Shown: positions 12,301 to 27,080 of the stretch, piece after piece | Numbering within the stretch: position 1 is the stretch's first letter | How the letters are laid out: the number at the start of each line of letters is the position of its first letter | Source of the DNA: Kuschelorhynchus macadamiae | Taxonomy: Eukaryota; Arthropoda; Insecta; Coleoptera; Curculionidae | Direction of reading: 5' to 3' | Length of the DNA: 64,000 bases | NCBI GenBank assembly: GCA_030620095.1 | Contig: JAUTXW010001616.1 | Span: 203,501 to 267,500 of the forward strand | Program-made: the position numbers and the translations under genes | Notes under the pieces: model-generated | The model's database searches: none | Seen by the model: only the letters and a program-made list of their open reading frames with translations | Told to the model about the DNA's origin: nothing

Positions 12301-12830
12301 ATGACTATTTGCGGAACTAAACCTGGTCACACGTCACTACTGGTAAAAGAAAGATTCATAATGAGGAAAAAAGTACCGGGAAAAAGAAATTTACTGATTT
12401 TTTATGTATGTACAACATATTATTATTATAACAGTGGAATGGCTCTATTTTGAATATTTTTCTGCGAGATTGATGATGATGATGATGTTGCTGAATCATG
12501 GTTCTTTGTCATAAGCCTACAACAGAGTAGCTTGTTGCATATTTATATAAAATAAAAACATTCGGACTACAGCGGTAAAAACTATTTAAATATTTAGATA
12601 AGACTTTGCTAGTTCTGTTTAAAGAAGCCCTTTCACTAAGAAATATTTTGAGAAACTTCCTGGACCTGGTTCTCTTGTTCTTGATAAATCACATCTAATA
12701 AAGAATATAGTCAATAATATATGCGTTTCATTTCATTTACTAGTTGTAACTACTGCCCCAATCAATAATACGCTGAGAAATAAAAATCGTCAAAAAGCTG
12801 AAATTCAACATTAAAAGAACATACCGTACT
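12301..12830. other. non-genic stretch with short (GAT)n
   Basis: AT-rich sequence with a short GAT microsatellite at about 12471-12488. I see no gene, no transposon domain and no structured RNA signal. Confidence 0.5.
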
Positions 12831-12837
12831 TTGGGGT

Positions 12838-13080
12838 TTGCAACCTTTCAAACGGAAAATGGAAAATGTCGGACTGGTTAGTGACACCGTATATCTTATA
12901 GGCCAAGGGGTGGCAGGTGAGGCCTATTCTTTACGTCACAACGAGACGCGACTCCACCTGGCGCCACGCGACGCCTTGGCGCCGTCAGATGCACCATCGA
13001 TCACCGGTCTGCAATACACACCTGCCAAAATACGCTCATACTTAGATAGAAAGGTGTTTATTTTACTGAATTGTGACTGA
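12838..13080. promoter_or_regulatory. GC-richer islet, possibly regulatory
   Basis: A roughly 200-bp GC-richer patch contains two GGCGCC cores, CTGGCGCCACG near 12959 and TTGGCGCCGTC near 12977. The first, read on the minus strand, resembles a CTCF core. An 80-codon open frame covers it on the plus strand (12838-13080), but the product has no recognisable domain and no splice or promoter context, so coding status is unproven. A small exon cannot be excluded. Confidence 0.3.
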
Positions 13081-14047
13081 AATATAATTATGTATCAAGT
13101 GATGCATTGTCCGCTGGTAATCGGCACTGGAATTGCATATAAATTTTAAAGTTTTCTATCATAGAAATATTTACTTCCCCATTTAATTTAGAGAATTCTG
13201 AAAAAAAAATATAGGTATACTACGGTTATTAAATTTAAAAATTTAATATGTAAAGAGTACAAAATAAGGTTAAGTATTAATTCGAATTCTCGTAAAATAA
13301 AAAATACAGTTTTATAGATCTTGATGGCTGATCTGACTTTTTCTTAACATATAGTAAATATATTATGTAAAATATAATTTTTTAGGAATAGGAATAGCTC
13401 TAACTTATTCTTTTTATTTCCAAGAAGTTCCTTAAATTAAAAACGAATCTTGTATTAAATAATGCATATTCGATTATTCGGAAATCCCACAAACATACTT
13501 CCGGATGCTATAGAAAAAACTTATTTACTCATGTCAGTCATGTCGTATGTCAGTGACAATAATATTACAGGTATTGTATACAAATACAGGGGAATGAAAA
13601 GGTAGCATCATACTTCCTATAGTCTGTAAACTGAGGGTTCAATCTTACGAGATAAGTTGTGATTATCATGCATGTTTATCGGATGAGACTGATTTTTAAC
13701 GTCATGAAAGTAAGTGAATTTAATTTATTAACCATTTTCGGACACCTGACATTGACACATATCTCTGATGGACAAACAAATTAATGTCATTTTCCTACTA
13801 CATGTTCAGGTTTTAATGTGTTCCATTTCTTCGCTTGAACGCCTGGAAATTTACTGTTTGGCCCGTAGTAGTGATATTAGGTTCCAATAGGATCAAAAGA
13901 CAGAAAGTTTTGACAATGTTGATCATATGATATACCAAAACTGACATAAAATAGGTTAAGTGTCCCCCCGAACACGTCTGTCGATGACGTAGTTTTAAAA
14001 TGGCCTACGATATCTCGTAGTTATTTAGAAAAAAACCGTCAGGACGA
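13081..14047. other. non-genic stretch
   Basis: AT-rich DNA between the islet at 12.9 kb and the 3' end of the LINE at 14.05 kb. I see no coding or RNA signal. Confidence 0.5.
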
Positions 14048-16380
14048 TTTTTTATTTATTTTATTTAAGCGCATCAACCACTTAGGGTTATTAGCGCTGG
14101 AACTTTACATAACATGTGTACATATATAAATTACTACAAGTATTTTATTAGAGTTCGTTTTTTGTAAGTCCAATATAAGTAAGAAAAGACAATATATTAT
14201 TATAATCACAATTTTTCCCTAGAGCTTGTGATATGTCCAAAGGAACATTAAATATCCGTCTTGCGGCACTGTATCGTGGACAGTCTATATATGTATGTCC
14301 GATTCGTAGAAGAGAAAAAAGCACTTGTTCATTTCGTCGCACTGGGCACGTAGGCCTTGGTGTCACTGAGTTTTTTATTTTTCATAATTTTGCATTTTGA
14401 CTGTTGCCATTCTAATTGCCATGCGTTAAGAATATGATTTTTAATAAAAATTTTGGCGTCACTTAATGTCACTCTGTTAAATATTTTTGCATATTATGGT
14501 ATGAACTGCGGGCTTCAGCGTCCGCTTTCTCATTTCCAATAATACCAATATGAGAGGGCACCCACAAGAACTTGACTTCTTTCCCATTATTTTCAATATC
14601 GTGTTTCACTTTTTTTATTATATTTACAATAGGATTTTTAGAGTATAATTGCTGAATGCCATAAATTGAGTTTAAAGAGTCTGTTATTATTATAAATTTT
14701 GTATTCTCCTGTTCTTTATTTATATTTATATAACTGGAGCTTGCAGTATAGCGTAAAGTTACCGTTTGGTGTTACAACAGCATATCCAACTCCGTCTGCA
14801 GATTTAGACGAATCTGTGTAAATTTGAATATATTGTTGGTGGTTTTGTAATATTTCGTTTAATGAATTCTTGATAATGGCCGGGTTTGGTTCTTTCTTGT
14901 TGAATTTAATTAGGGATTTGTCTACATTGGGTAATTTTAGGGTCCAAGGTGGTGTTGTGTCATTTTGTGTATTAAAAATCTGTGGCAGTGTCATATTTAA
15001 TTCTTCTAAATACCTCGCTATTCGTATGTAAAATGGTGGGTCGGATCTTTTCTTACGGTCAAATAGTGATCTGTATCTGTTAGAGAAAGTATTGTTATAA
15101 ACTGGATGATTTGGATTAGTCGCAATGGAGACTGCATAAGAAAGACTTAAGTATCTTCTTCTAAACTCTAGAGCTGGTTCTCCAGCTTCACACAACAAGC
15201 TTTCGATGGGACTGACTAGTCCTAAATGCCCCCAGGGTTATACGAATTGCTGTATTGTGTACAACGTTCAACTTTTTGATGAGACCATTTTTGGCAGATG
15301 AATATGCAATCGATCCATCATCAATCTTGGAATGTATCAGTGTTATTAGATAAAATTTTGATTAGATTTATTCCTCTTTGACAATTTTGTATCAGTTGAT
15401 GAATATGGAATTCCCAGCTCAGTTTCTCATCCATAATCATTCCTAAAAACTGGAACCTGTTTGTATAGTCAATGTTTTGATTAAGGAACAGTGGTGGGCG
15501 AAGAAATAGCGGTGTTTTTGAAAACAACATGCATTTTGTTTTTTGAATTGAGAATTTAAAGCCGGTTTTTTCTGACCAAGTTTGAACCTTTTTTATTTGG
15601 TCTTGAATAAGTGATTTCATTGAATCCAGATTTTTCCCTTTTACATAGATAATCAGATCATCAGCATATAACCGAGCTTTAACTGGTAAACTTATGTTGT
15701 TAATAACTGCATCATTCATTGCTATAAGAGTGTTGTACTGATTACAGAACCTTGTGGCGTCCCATTTTCTTGGATTACTAATTGTGATGTTTTGCCGCTG
15801 ATTCTAACTCGAAACTTTCTTTGTTGTAAGAAATTCTGAACAAAGGCCAACATGTTTCCGCCGATGCCCCAGGAATTGTATTTTTTTTATGATATCATAC
15901 CTTCATGCAGTATCAAATGCTCGTTGAATATCGAAAAAAAACAGTCAAGCACTTTTGTTTGTTTATAAACGCTTCGTGGATTTCAGATTCTAGGTCGATT
16001 ATATTATCGATTGAAGATCTATTATTTCTAAAACCACTCTGTTCTATGCATAGTAAGTTACTTGTAGTTAGGTACCACATTAATTTGCTGTTGACAATTT
16101 TTTCCATCAGTTTGCACATACAACAGGTTAAGGATACGGGGCGATATGATTCAGGTTCAAATTTTGTTTTATTTGGTTTCATTATTGGAATTACCACTGC
16201 CTCACGCCATAGTTTTGGAAAACTCGCGTTCTTTCCAGACATAGTTAAACATATCAAGCAGACTAGACTTCGCTGATTCTAGGAGGTTTTTGAGGAAAAT
16301 AATAGGGATAACATCTGGACCAGGGCTTTTGTTCTTCATAGGACGATTTTTGTTTAGGGTATTCTTCATTTTTGCACTTG
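14048..16380 (-). mobile_element. 5'-truncated LINE with RT and RNase H (I/R1-like), inactive
   Basis: Read right to left. At 16257-16380 lies a NKSPGPDVIP...FLKNL start of the RT fingers. At 15913-16257 come ESYRPVSLTCCMCKLMEK and EQSGFRNNRSSIDNI, then a FFDIQ-AFDT block in shifted frames. At 15321-15719 is the palm with YADDLIIY (YADD at 15657-15668), followed by thumb sequence. At 14716-15198 is a linker, then IYTDSSKSADGVGYAVV, the first RNase H block. At about 14500-14700 come TDSLNSIYGIQ and WVPSHIGIIGNEKADAEA, the remaining RNase H blocks. At 14148-14366 is the LLRIGHT...DCPRYSAARR tail. The 3' end finishes with GATGCGCTTAAATAAAAT and an A/T tail at 14048-14067. Frameshifts and stops separate the blocks, and the endonuclease and ORF1 are absent. 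The RNase H and 3' end favour the I/R1 group over Jockey. Confidence 0.9.
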
Positions 16381-17489
16381 CACAAAAAATCCATATGGCA
16401 TTTACAATATGTTAGAGAAGACGTAATGTTTTTGTTAATGCAAAATAGAAAAAATGATAATAAACCAATTTTCCTTGTAATTATAATGCGTCTCGGCGGA
16501 ATATTTATTATATCTGTTCTAGTATATTCGCCGTAAGCCGCCCAAGTTTTTTACTAAATGCCAGGTCCGGCATCGTCATAATCATAAATAATATCTATTC
16601 AATTAAATATAATAACCAAGTAGGAAAATATTTTCCCATGACCGTCCGTCTATCTGTAAAGACATCTACACGCAACCAGCGCCATATATGGCAGCGGCGA
16701 TTTTGAAATCGCGCATTGACAATCTTCTTTTGATAGCTTTTTTACACCTCTGGTGCTGTTAAAGATTTTTTTAATGTGTTTATATTGAATTGGTAGCATT
16801 CTTCTGTTATAAAATTGAACGAGTACTATGATCAGATAGAAACAGATTTATGAAGTTTGGCGCTTCTACCAATAGACAATCCTGAAAACTAAAATAACTC
16901 TTTAAAAAGACTAGCAAAGGTCAGTTCGTTAACTTCGACTCGCGTGTCTAAACTGCTGCTTCGATTGGCTGCTTCAAAATTTTTTTCTCCAATATTCATG
17001 AATTTCAGATATATAGAAAATAGTTTTTCAGTTTTCCTCTAGCTAATATATTTTTTGAGAGGATAAAAGAAGTTTCGTCTTGTTTCTATTTTGTGTTACC
17101 CCGATTTTTTCCAAAAAAAAATTACAATTTTTCAAAAACCGTTTTCATAATTATTATAGGCGTCACTGTTTACAATGGCGTGCATAAAGTTGAAATTTAC
17201 GCGTTTTCTCAATATCTTTACTCTGTAAAGATTAGTTTTTTTTTTCACAATGAAGTGGATAAATGCTAATTCCTCAAACAGAATACGTAAATTATACTCT
17301 AGAAATGGTTTAGCAACTTTTTCTTTCAACAGTTCACCACAGGTGTAGATATCTTTATTCAATTAAATATGTATGTACATGGTAACTCGTTTGTTACGTA
17401 AGACTACCTTATTGCAGAATTTGTAATCATTATTTAGAACTTTAATTACAGAAGGTTCTTAGATGCGTATTTCAAATTTAAAATTTAAA
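16381..17489. other. non-genic stretch
   Basis: AT-rich sequence between two LINE relics. The open frame at 17132-17362 (minus) has no recognisable domain. It may include older transposon debris, but I can show no motif. Confidence 0.45.
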
Positions 17490-20110
17490 AACTTTTTATT
17501 TGCCATATAAGACATACAAGCAATTTAAATACAAAATATTAAAATATAAAAATATAAATGTCATGTTGCAGGCAAAAAGGGTCTGCAGACTCAGTCGATC
17601 TCTGAGTATATGTAATGCAGCCCTTAAAAAATTGAAACATACCAACTACATTAGTAATTTATAAATAGTAATGATCATTAAAACCAGGTTTTACTATTAA
17701 AAAGTGAATATTAAGAATGAAGTGTAAAAACAAAACAAGCAAAATAATAACAATATGATACAGTTATATAACGGACTTAAGCGGACATCAGGGAACATAG
17801 AATGCAGGAAGCACGCGCGGGGGGCACTCGAGAGAATGTGACTAGCACTAAAGGTTATTATTAGTTATATTCCATTATTTGTTAAAAAAATTGACCAGTG
17901 CAGCAAACAAAAATATATTTGAAAAATGTATAAAAATCAGCATGAATAAAGCGGTGCTTGCCAATAAATAATTAAATAAATAAATAAACAATAGTAGTAT
18001 CCACAGATAATGCAAATTCATAGGTTCAAATTAAAATTAGGTTTGATAATGCAACAACATATTTTTTATGTGTCCTAAAGCTGCGCAACGGAAGTTGTTT
18101 AATATTATTTGACAGATTATTCCACATCTGACTTGCGACGAAACTGAAGGATTTTTGAAATGCTGCTGACCTACGCTACCTAAAAGAATTTAAGTATGGA
18201 GTACCATAGTTATGCTTCTGCGTTGTGAATAGAGACCTTAAATATGGAGGTTGATGTAGATTAGTTGTTAATATGCGAAACATAAATAAGAACGTATGAT
18301 ACTCGCTCCTACTCGCCATTGAAAGCATAGAATATTTGTTGAGATACGGGGCAATATGGTTCCTAAATGGTATATTATGTGCGAAACGTAGACATGCATT
18401 TTGAAGTTCTTGTATCAAATGTTTAGTGTGCGTGGTTAGTGTATGATAGACGACATCGTTACAGTTGAGTAATGATAGTACTAGAGAATCGAATAATGAA
18501 TATTTTGTACCACTACGTTGTTTAAGTTTATGCAACTTCCCCAGACGCATATACACAATACTAAGTTTCTCCTTAATATGAGGCTCAAAATTAAGTAAAT
18601 GTCTGACTAGTTGGCAATATTGGCAAATAATGGCATTATACCAAAGTCAGTTAAATAAGAAATAACGCTCTAGGGCACTATTATAGAAAAATAATGTCCT
18701 AGGACTGGTTTATTATTATTAAAACTAGATATTTCTCCAAAAAAAATATATTTTACTTATTCGGACATTAAACGTTGAAGGCACCACGGGTATTATAAGG
18801 GATAACGCTTTCAGTCAACGTATACACACTGTGTTAAGCGTTATTAGCCTTTTAATACCCTTGATACCTTAATAACCATTATTATTGATAAAAATATTCA
18901 AATTCTTAGCTACAGTTGCAACTGGTACGGATACATCATCTATTTTAACTTGATAATTAGTTAACATATTTTCCAAAAGATTTTTATTAGATCCAAAAAA
19001 TATGATGCAACATTCAGAGGCATTTAACTTTAAGTTATGAGTTTTAGTAAACTTGTTCACTTTGTTAAGATCTTCAATGAAGTTTGTTTGTAAAGTTAGT
19101 AACGTGTCTGTAGTAAAAGACGTGTAGAGTTGAGAATCGTCTGCGTTTTTTCCATGTCCGCAACATACAAAGAGAATAGCAAGGCCCTAATATGGATTCC
19201 TGTAGTACGCCTCTTTCAAGAGGAATGTAACTAGACCGTCTCTGGACCTGTCCACTCTTTATGGCCACATAGTGAAATCTTAGATAAAACTTTAAAAACT
19301 CTATTGAATTGTCAGGAAAATCAAAGTAATGAAGGAGCATCCTATAGTCCAGAGTATCAAATGCTTTACTAAAATCAAGCAAACAAAGGCAAGTAAACTC
19401 TTTTTTATCTTCCTTATGACTGATTTCATTAACAAGATCACAAAGACAAGTGGTAGTGCCAAATGCCTTTCTAAAACCCGATTGACATTCATAAATTACA
19501 AAATGAAATTATTTGATTATAGATATGTTTTTCCAGCATTTTAGCAATTACGGACAAGATGCTGACAGGCCTTAAGTCTTTTGGTTCTTTAGGGTTTGGT
19601 TTCTTAGGAAGAGATCTTATATATGGCGTTTTTCCAAAATTTTGGAAAGACGCCATTTAATATGCACATATAACATGCAGTATTCACAATGTTCAATAAT
19701 GGATTTTCAGAAAAAGGCGGATACAATTTCAAATCTTAAAATGAGAGATCATCTTCACCAATAGAATTAATTTTTATATAATTTATATATTTATGTAAAT
19801 CAGAATTATCTAAGAGCGTAAAATTAAGTTTACCTACATCAGATAGACTGAACGGTATTTTAGATTCATTTTTATGGGTAAGATTTAATTTTTTGGCCGT
19901 AGATTAGAAGAGTTTTTCTGATTTGTTTGACAGACTTTAAAAAATGCATTCTTTTCCCGAATTATGGCGTGTTTAATATAATTTCGGAGCTGTCTGTAAT
20001 ACTGAAGGCGGCCTTCAGTTTTATTTGTTAGATATTTTTTATATGTATATGTACATTTAATACATGCTATTATTTATCTACAGGGAGTTGGGTTTAAGAG
20101 AGAACCTTTA
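17490..20110 (-). mobile_element. LINE reverse transcriptase relic (Jockey/CR1 group), multiply frameshifted
   Basis: Read right to left. At about 19950-20010 is RQLRNYIKHAIIREKNAFFK, typical of the stretch before the RT. At about 19550-19610 is LPKKPNPKEPKDLRPVSILS with VIAKMLEK. At about 19380-19490 are QSGFRKAFGTTTCLCDLVNE and LLDFSKAFDTLDYRMLL. Near 19200-19230 is PLERGVLQESILGP, where the usual GVPQGS is altered. At about 19115-19150 is NADDSQLYTS, in which the usual F/Y of F/YADD is Asn. At 18869-19060 is the LKLNASECCIIFFGSNK block, and at 18176-18556 the C-terminal SLVLSLLN...YLNKYSMLSM region. At least four frame changes and several stops make it inactive. The 3' boundary near 17490 (TGGCAAATAAA on the minus strand) is an inference. 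Confidence 0.85.
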
Positions 20111-20251
20111 AAGTCGGTAACAGTATAAGGTGTAAATAGAGAATTTTAGAATATCAATGTGATCTTTTAATAGTAACAGTTAACGTATAGATAAACTTGA
20201 CAGATTGACTTCATTAACATTCCTTAGATGGATAGAAATATGGTTACTTAC

Positions 20252-20317
20252 CTCCACTGGTTGTTAGCGATTCGAAAGAATTCCTAGTTAGTAATGGCAG
20301 TTCACTAGGTGCTCGGT
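20252..20317 (-). CDS. candidate 66-nt coding exon of an unidentified host gene
   Basis: On the minus strand a pyrimidine-rich tract (TTTTCTTTCCTTTTTT) leads into CAG (20318-20320), and the exon ends at the donor GTAAGTAA (20244-20251). The length is 66 nt, exactly 22 codons. Only one of the three frames is open; it needs 2 nt to finish a split codon and leaves 1 nt for the next. It encodes RAPSELPLLTRN followed by a Ser/Thr-rich SFESLTTSG. The same phase is used by the candidate exon at 44764-44817, so the two can be joined, giving Asp at the junction. The polar sequence shows no domain. It could be a cassette exon in a cytoplasmic or linker region. The gene is unknown, and chance occurrence is not excluded. 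Confidence 0.55.
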
Positions 20318-20329
20318 CTGAAAAAAGGA

Positions 20330-22430
20330 AAGAAAACCAATTATTAAAATATGCATATTTGATAAAGAAAATAAATTTATGATTATTACTTTGTAATAAA
20401 AAATAAACCGTTATATATTTAGATAGATGACCTATTCAACAGTGGTGCTTTAAATCTCTTACTACGTCAATAATTCAGCAACGCCTACTGTGATTTAAGA
20501 ACCACTGTGGGCTTTAACAAGCTTAAAAGCACAATACATGAATATCAACGAGTTCTAACACTGAGAAAAGAGACCTACGTTACAGAGCTGGGTTACGAAT
20601 GATTTATAAGTTGTAAATAATATAAATATTGTATTCTACAAGAGTGAGGTAATGTGCACTTTAGCGCACTATTTTTAGTTAGGTAGGTAGTACATTACCG
20701 CACTAGTCGTAGATAGTATTTTACTGCAAAGTATCAACATAGATTGTTAGAGTACGCCGTGCCTAGGTTATCCTCTATCTGCTTTAAGAGTCCTTGACTT
20801 GCTTAATTCGCGTTTGTGCTGAAAATAATCCACGTATCCGCTTGAAGGGGGGGTGGGGGGAGGGGTGAATAAATGTATTATGAACAAAATGCCAAAAAGC
20901 AGCAATCTTTTTAGAATGTAAAAATAAATATCATTATTTTACAAAATGTTATACATTTATTAACTAAAATACAGAACATTTTTAATATCAACAATTTAAC
21001 TTTTAACATATCGGAACTTTAATCAACATGTAGAGATGATGTTTTCTTGTATGTGATTTTTGGTTCCTTTTTGTTATAAGAATAGTATACAATCAATCTG
21101 GGGTAATATCACGGTGTTCTTTGTGAGGATCAGAAGGGTAAAGTTGGCATATTCTAACCAGTTTCGGAATCGCCAGAATCTTAAAAAAATCGTAAGGACA
21201 AAATAAGTCTTGTCTTTGTAGATTGTTCCCAAAATGAGAGGGTACGAAAGTTTCAAAAAATCAATTTTTCTGCATTTGAAACTTTAAAAATTCATTTAAA
21301 CGATGCATTTTTTCAAACAACCTGTAGATCTCGAAAACATATATTTAAAACATATACCTATTATTGGTTACAAGTTTTCTCAAACTGTCTCTGAGTTATA
21401 GTGACTAAAAGTTGGATGCGCACCAAAAAATGGGCGAAATTACTGAAGTTAGCAGAGATTCTTTTCGTGTAGTCCCAGAAAGAGTAAAAAACAACATGTA
21501 TTGAGAGTACTGGCCAATCCGATAAAGATAGTATGTAGTTTTCCTACATTCGGATCATTTATTTATATTTTCAGAATTTTCCTAAAAAATTAAAAAATTT
21601 TAAATGTTATCGGTTGTTATCACGATAAATCTTTGAAAGTTACTTTTAAGCTGTGGAAAATGCATGATATTTCTGGTAATTCCGAAATGAATTGTTTCAA
21701 CATTTTATTACTTTGTTTTTGGATTTTTTTTTCATTTTATTCATCTCGACTACCGGGGTGTTATACGCAATTACTTTTGTAATGATAATGTGAAATTGAA
21801 AGTTATTATGATCAAGTGACATTTTTTTGAAAATGATCATTTTTGCTGTCAACAATAACATGACTTTTATAGATTTTTCGTCATCTACAAGTTGTATGAA
21901 AATTTTTGGTTTTAAATCAATTTTTGAAAGTTCAAAAAAATGAGCCTAGCCGCATTTCTTTGTTGATTTCGAACCACAGATTGATTGTACTAGAAATAGG
22001 ATAGGTATATATTATTTTATTTAATTATTAGGTATGAACTCTTTTGTAACAATAATTGCATTTTTGGACACATGTTTATATACTTTCATTCCATTTATAT
22101 TCTAAGAGTTCTACATAATTTTTGAAATATAGATTTATTTTGTTCCACGTCTGACACCTCGTCGACCAACGAAGAGAAAATACAAACACGAGCCAATGAC
22201 CTTTAAGGCTGCCCAGCGCACCTCTTTCTTCCTTCGGTTCAGCCTTTCCGATGACCCTGTTATGAAGCACCTGATCCTTCAGTAATACTGTCTTTATTCC
22301 CTTCGTTTCAAGTATCTACTTTCCTCTCTTTCTCGTTTCAACTTATTTTCTTCTTATATTTTTACGGCCGTAGATGTGTGAATCATGTTATGATAATCGT
22401 GAAATCTGAGGAAAGAAGAAGAAAGATCCG
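20330..22430. other. non-genic stretch with a G-run cluster
   Basis: About 2.1 kb without a supported gene. A G-rich tract at 20847-20865 (runs of 7, 6 and 4 G separated by single bases) could form a G-quadruplex on the plus strand. The part at about 21050-22000 is compositionally distinct, and I suspect old non-autonomous transposon DNA, but I see no termini. The open frames at 21074-21256 and 22076-22270 (minus) have no domain. Confidence 0.45.
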
Positions 22431-22439
22431 AACTTAACG

Positions 22440-22530
22440 GGATCCGGGTGGCGCTATGTTCGGAAAAACGTCTCCGCTTTCATAAGCCTTTGTTGTTTGA
22501 TATAACCGGCGAAGGTAAGAAGCGCCAAAT
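22440..22530. promoter_or_regulatory. short GC-richer patch with CTCF-like core
   Basis: The plus strand reads GGTGGCGCTATG from 22447, close to the Drosophila CTCF consensus (GGTGGCGCTA type). A second GCGCC core follows near 22512. Only the motif itself is visible, with no adjacent promoter or gene. Confidence 0.3.
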
Positions 22531-22849
22531 TTCGAGTTTAATTTTGAACGCTAAGTTAATTTAACCAAAATGTTATAAGTATATTAAGTATATTTAAGTA
22601 CTCGTTTCATTCAATATTAAAAAAATATACTGTTACGTCATTTTAAAAAGAAGTGAAAAACGTTCTTATGCAACAAGAAAGAATATTCGAATTAGTCTAT
22701 CAACTTTTTTTAGTGATTTGTGAAAGATATGATAATGAGAGCCTATTCTAGACTTTTTGAAATATATTTTTATCAACATGCCTTTATGGAGAAGTCCGAA
22801 CAAAATCGCAATAACTATTCTTGATTGTTTTTTAATATCTTCCATCCGG

Positions 22850-23090
22850 CCGGTAACTGCAAGTTTTGTGCTCAGGTAGATGAAACTACCGAGTATCTAG
22901 TCTGTCAACGTCAACGCTAGACTGCTGTGGAACCCGAGTGTGTGGGACATGCTCGACCTGAAAGGGTCCTTTCCTTTCTAAAAGAAGTGGACTCTTGGCC
23001 TGACACGTCTACTTGGGGTATAGTATAATGGGCCCCAGTGAGCCTAAGTGCTGCCCTTGTCGGGCTCCCCATCTAATATCTATCCTCTTG
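22850..23090 (+). mobile_element. 3' end of a LINE (R1/Jockey-type with zinc knuckle), relic
   Basis: One plus-strand frame with two internal stops reads CKFCAQVDETTEYLVCQRQR, then HARPERVLSFLKEVDSW, then WAPVSLSAALVGLPI. The CxxC...ETxE/H-hlvC pattern followed by a 'FLKELG/FIKGTG'-like helix is the usual C-terminus of LINE polymerases that carry an RNase H domain. The final part reads like the GC-rich 3' UTR of such elements. Only the last ~240 bp are present, a typical 5'-truncated insertion. Confidence 0.7.
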
Positions 23091-24321
23091 CCCATACCTA
23101 CCTGTTAGTTTATTTAAAATACTCATACAAGTCTTATACGTTAGTGAATTATTTTTCTTATGTTTTATGAGGATTATTTGATTTTGACTTTTAACTGTAA
23201 GATGACTCTTCATTAGAAATAATTGGCTCTTACCAGAAACACAGCACATTTATGTACCGGTAACTAAACTCTACCTACTCGAGTAGTCAATATCTACTGC
23301 TTCAAAGAAATATTAAAAAAATATACTTAGAGCAAAGTAGAAATATGCATACAAATTAAAATCAGGAACTTATTACTTTTATAGTTAATGTTAATCAATG
23401 ACGAATGACCTACAAATGTACAGGAAACAAAAGTGTAATGCGAAAGATTACAATAAAATAAATCCAATATACTAATATTTAAAAAAAATGCAAAAGCACG
23501 GGATGTAAGCGATAAGATTGTGAGCTGATATCAAGTAGTTTTTGTTTTTTATTTTATTTAATATTAGTATGAACCACAAACTCGATATAGTCGTATGTAA
23601 TAGCAAAAGATCAGTTTGTTTTATCACTTGTATGCAATAATAATAATAATAATTTCAAATTCAAAACGGTTTATATTACTTCAAACAATGATAAAAATAG
23701 TATCTAGGATAATCTGAGCTAAATTATTATTCAGTTTTTAAATAACGTCAACTAATTGTATCCTAAATATTAACATAGGATGGCATTTTCATGTAGACCC
23801 TGTGGCGTAGGCCTGTGTTTGAAATTTGTCACCCTGTATAAATATAAATATATATTTTTTATATATATTTTTAATGTTCTAAAGCACACAAGTTCATCGT
23901 AAAACTTAATAGTGATTTTTCAAAAACATCAAGATTTGGCAATGACAAAAAAATTGGTATGAGATTAAAAGACGAAAAAGTTCGACGGTAACGTCGAAAA
24001 GCAGAGTCTCGCCGCCCGGTGCCAAAACAAACAGTGCTGGGTTAAAAATAAAGATGATGACAGCCACGGGGCAGAGATAGGATCCCTTATCGTAAAACTC
24101 TTTATCAGCCGGCTCAGCTAATGTTGATTTCCAGTTCATTTATTTAGCAGATCGTAAATTAACTTCTGTTTTTAATAAATTTGATAAATATGCGCCAAAT
24201 TCACCAATTAAGAACGTTTTAAGCCAAGCGATTTTTAAGTGTAGTTCGATCTATCAAACGTCCAAATGAAGCAAGTTTCAGATGAAGAAAACAGGTGTAT
24301 TTTGAGTTTAGAGCCAAGCTG

Positions 24322-24359
<38 letters not shown>

Positions 24360-24478
24360 ATGCTTATTGATAAAACGATTCATAACTTCACATATATAAA
24401 ATTATTTGGATAGAGATGCTTCCTCTTCTATTTTTCTTGGACTCGTTATTCGCTTTAATTCGTTACTTCATTACAATG
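23091..24478. other. non-genic stretch with short microsatellites
   Basis: Contains an (AAT)n run at about 23637-23653 and a 26-nt AT run at 24331-24356. The open frame at 23906-24139 (minus) has no recognisable domain. No gene is supported. Confidence 0.5.
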
Positions 24479-24633
24479 TGTTTTCATTCCGGGTGTACAT
24501 CCGTTCACTACTGTCGTTCTGAAAAGAACATTTGACATTTTCGAAGCTTTCTTTCTCGCGTCCGAATAGAGACTGAGACTGAGTTCTTTTCAGAACGACA
24601 GTAGTGAACGGATGTACACCCGGAATGAAAACA
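24479..24633. repeat. perfect 51-bp inverted repeat (hairpin element)
   Basis: The left arm 24479-24529 and right arm 24583-24633 are exact reverse complements around a 53-nt spacer. Each arm contains the phrase CGGGTGTACATCCGTTCAC or its complement. The right arm runs directly into the long TA array. Perfect arms imply recent origin or gene conversion between arms. The shape is that of a small foldback or MITE-like element. I find no target-site duplication because the right side is simple repeat. Confidence 0.9.
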
Positions 24634-26835
<2,202 letters not shown>

Positions 26836-26839
26836 TCAG

Positions 26840-27080
26840 GAATCGTCATCATCAAGCTTTTTTATCCACTGTTGGATATCTCTCGCATATATCTACGTAG
26901 TGTGTTTAAGTTGCATATGGGACCTACAGGCAGTTTATTGTCAAATATGAACGGTGCTATTTAAAAGGTAATTTTAGCGTATCACTGATGGAATGCGCCA
27001 CCGCCTACCCATCAGACGGCGAGTACATTAAATTTATACTCGCCATTGTTTCGACCAAATTTGATTTATGAGTTCTAAAT
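26840..27080 (-). repeat. dispersed repeat family B, copy 1 (possible LINE 3' fragment)
   Basis: This ~240-bp segment is similar to 38150-38360. Shared plus-strand phrases are ATCATCAA...TTT..TCCACTGTTGGATAT, then GGGACCTACAG or AGGACCTACAG, then TTTAGCGTAT.ACTGATG and CGCC(T)AC..ATCA.A.GGCGAG. Read on the minus strand it begins as '...CCAACAGTGGATAAA...GATGATGA', which resembles the 3' end of RTE-type LINEs in insects (a 'CCAGCAGTGGAC..' phrase before a TGATGA tail). No open frame remains. Confidence 0.6.

Noticed and set aside
12838..13080. 80-codon plus-strand open frame in the 12.9-kb GC patch
   Set aside because: No recognisable domain or exon boundaries; kept only as a possible regulatory islet.
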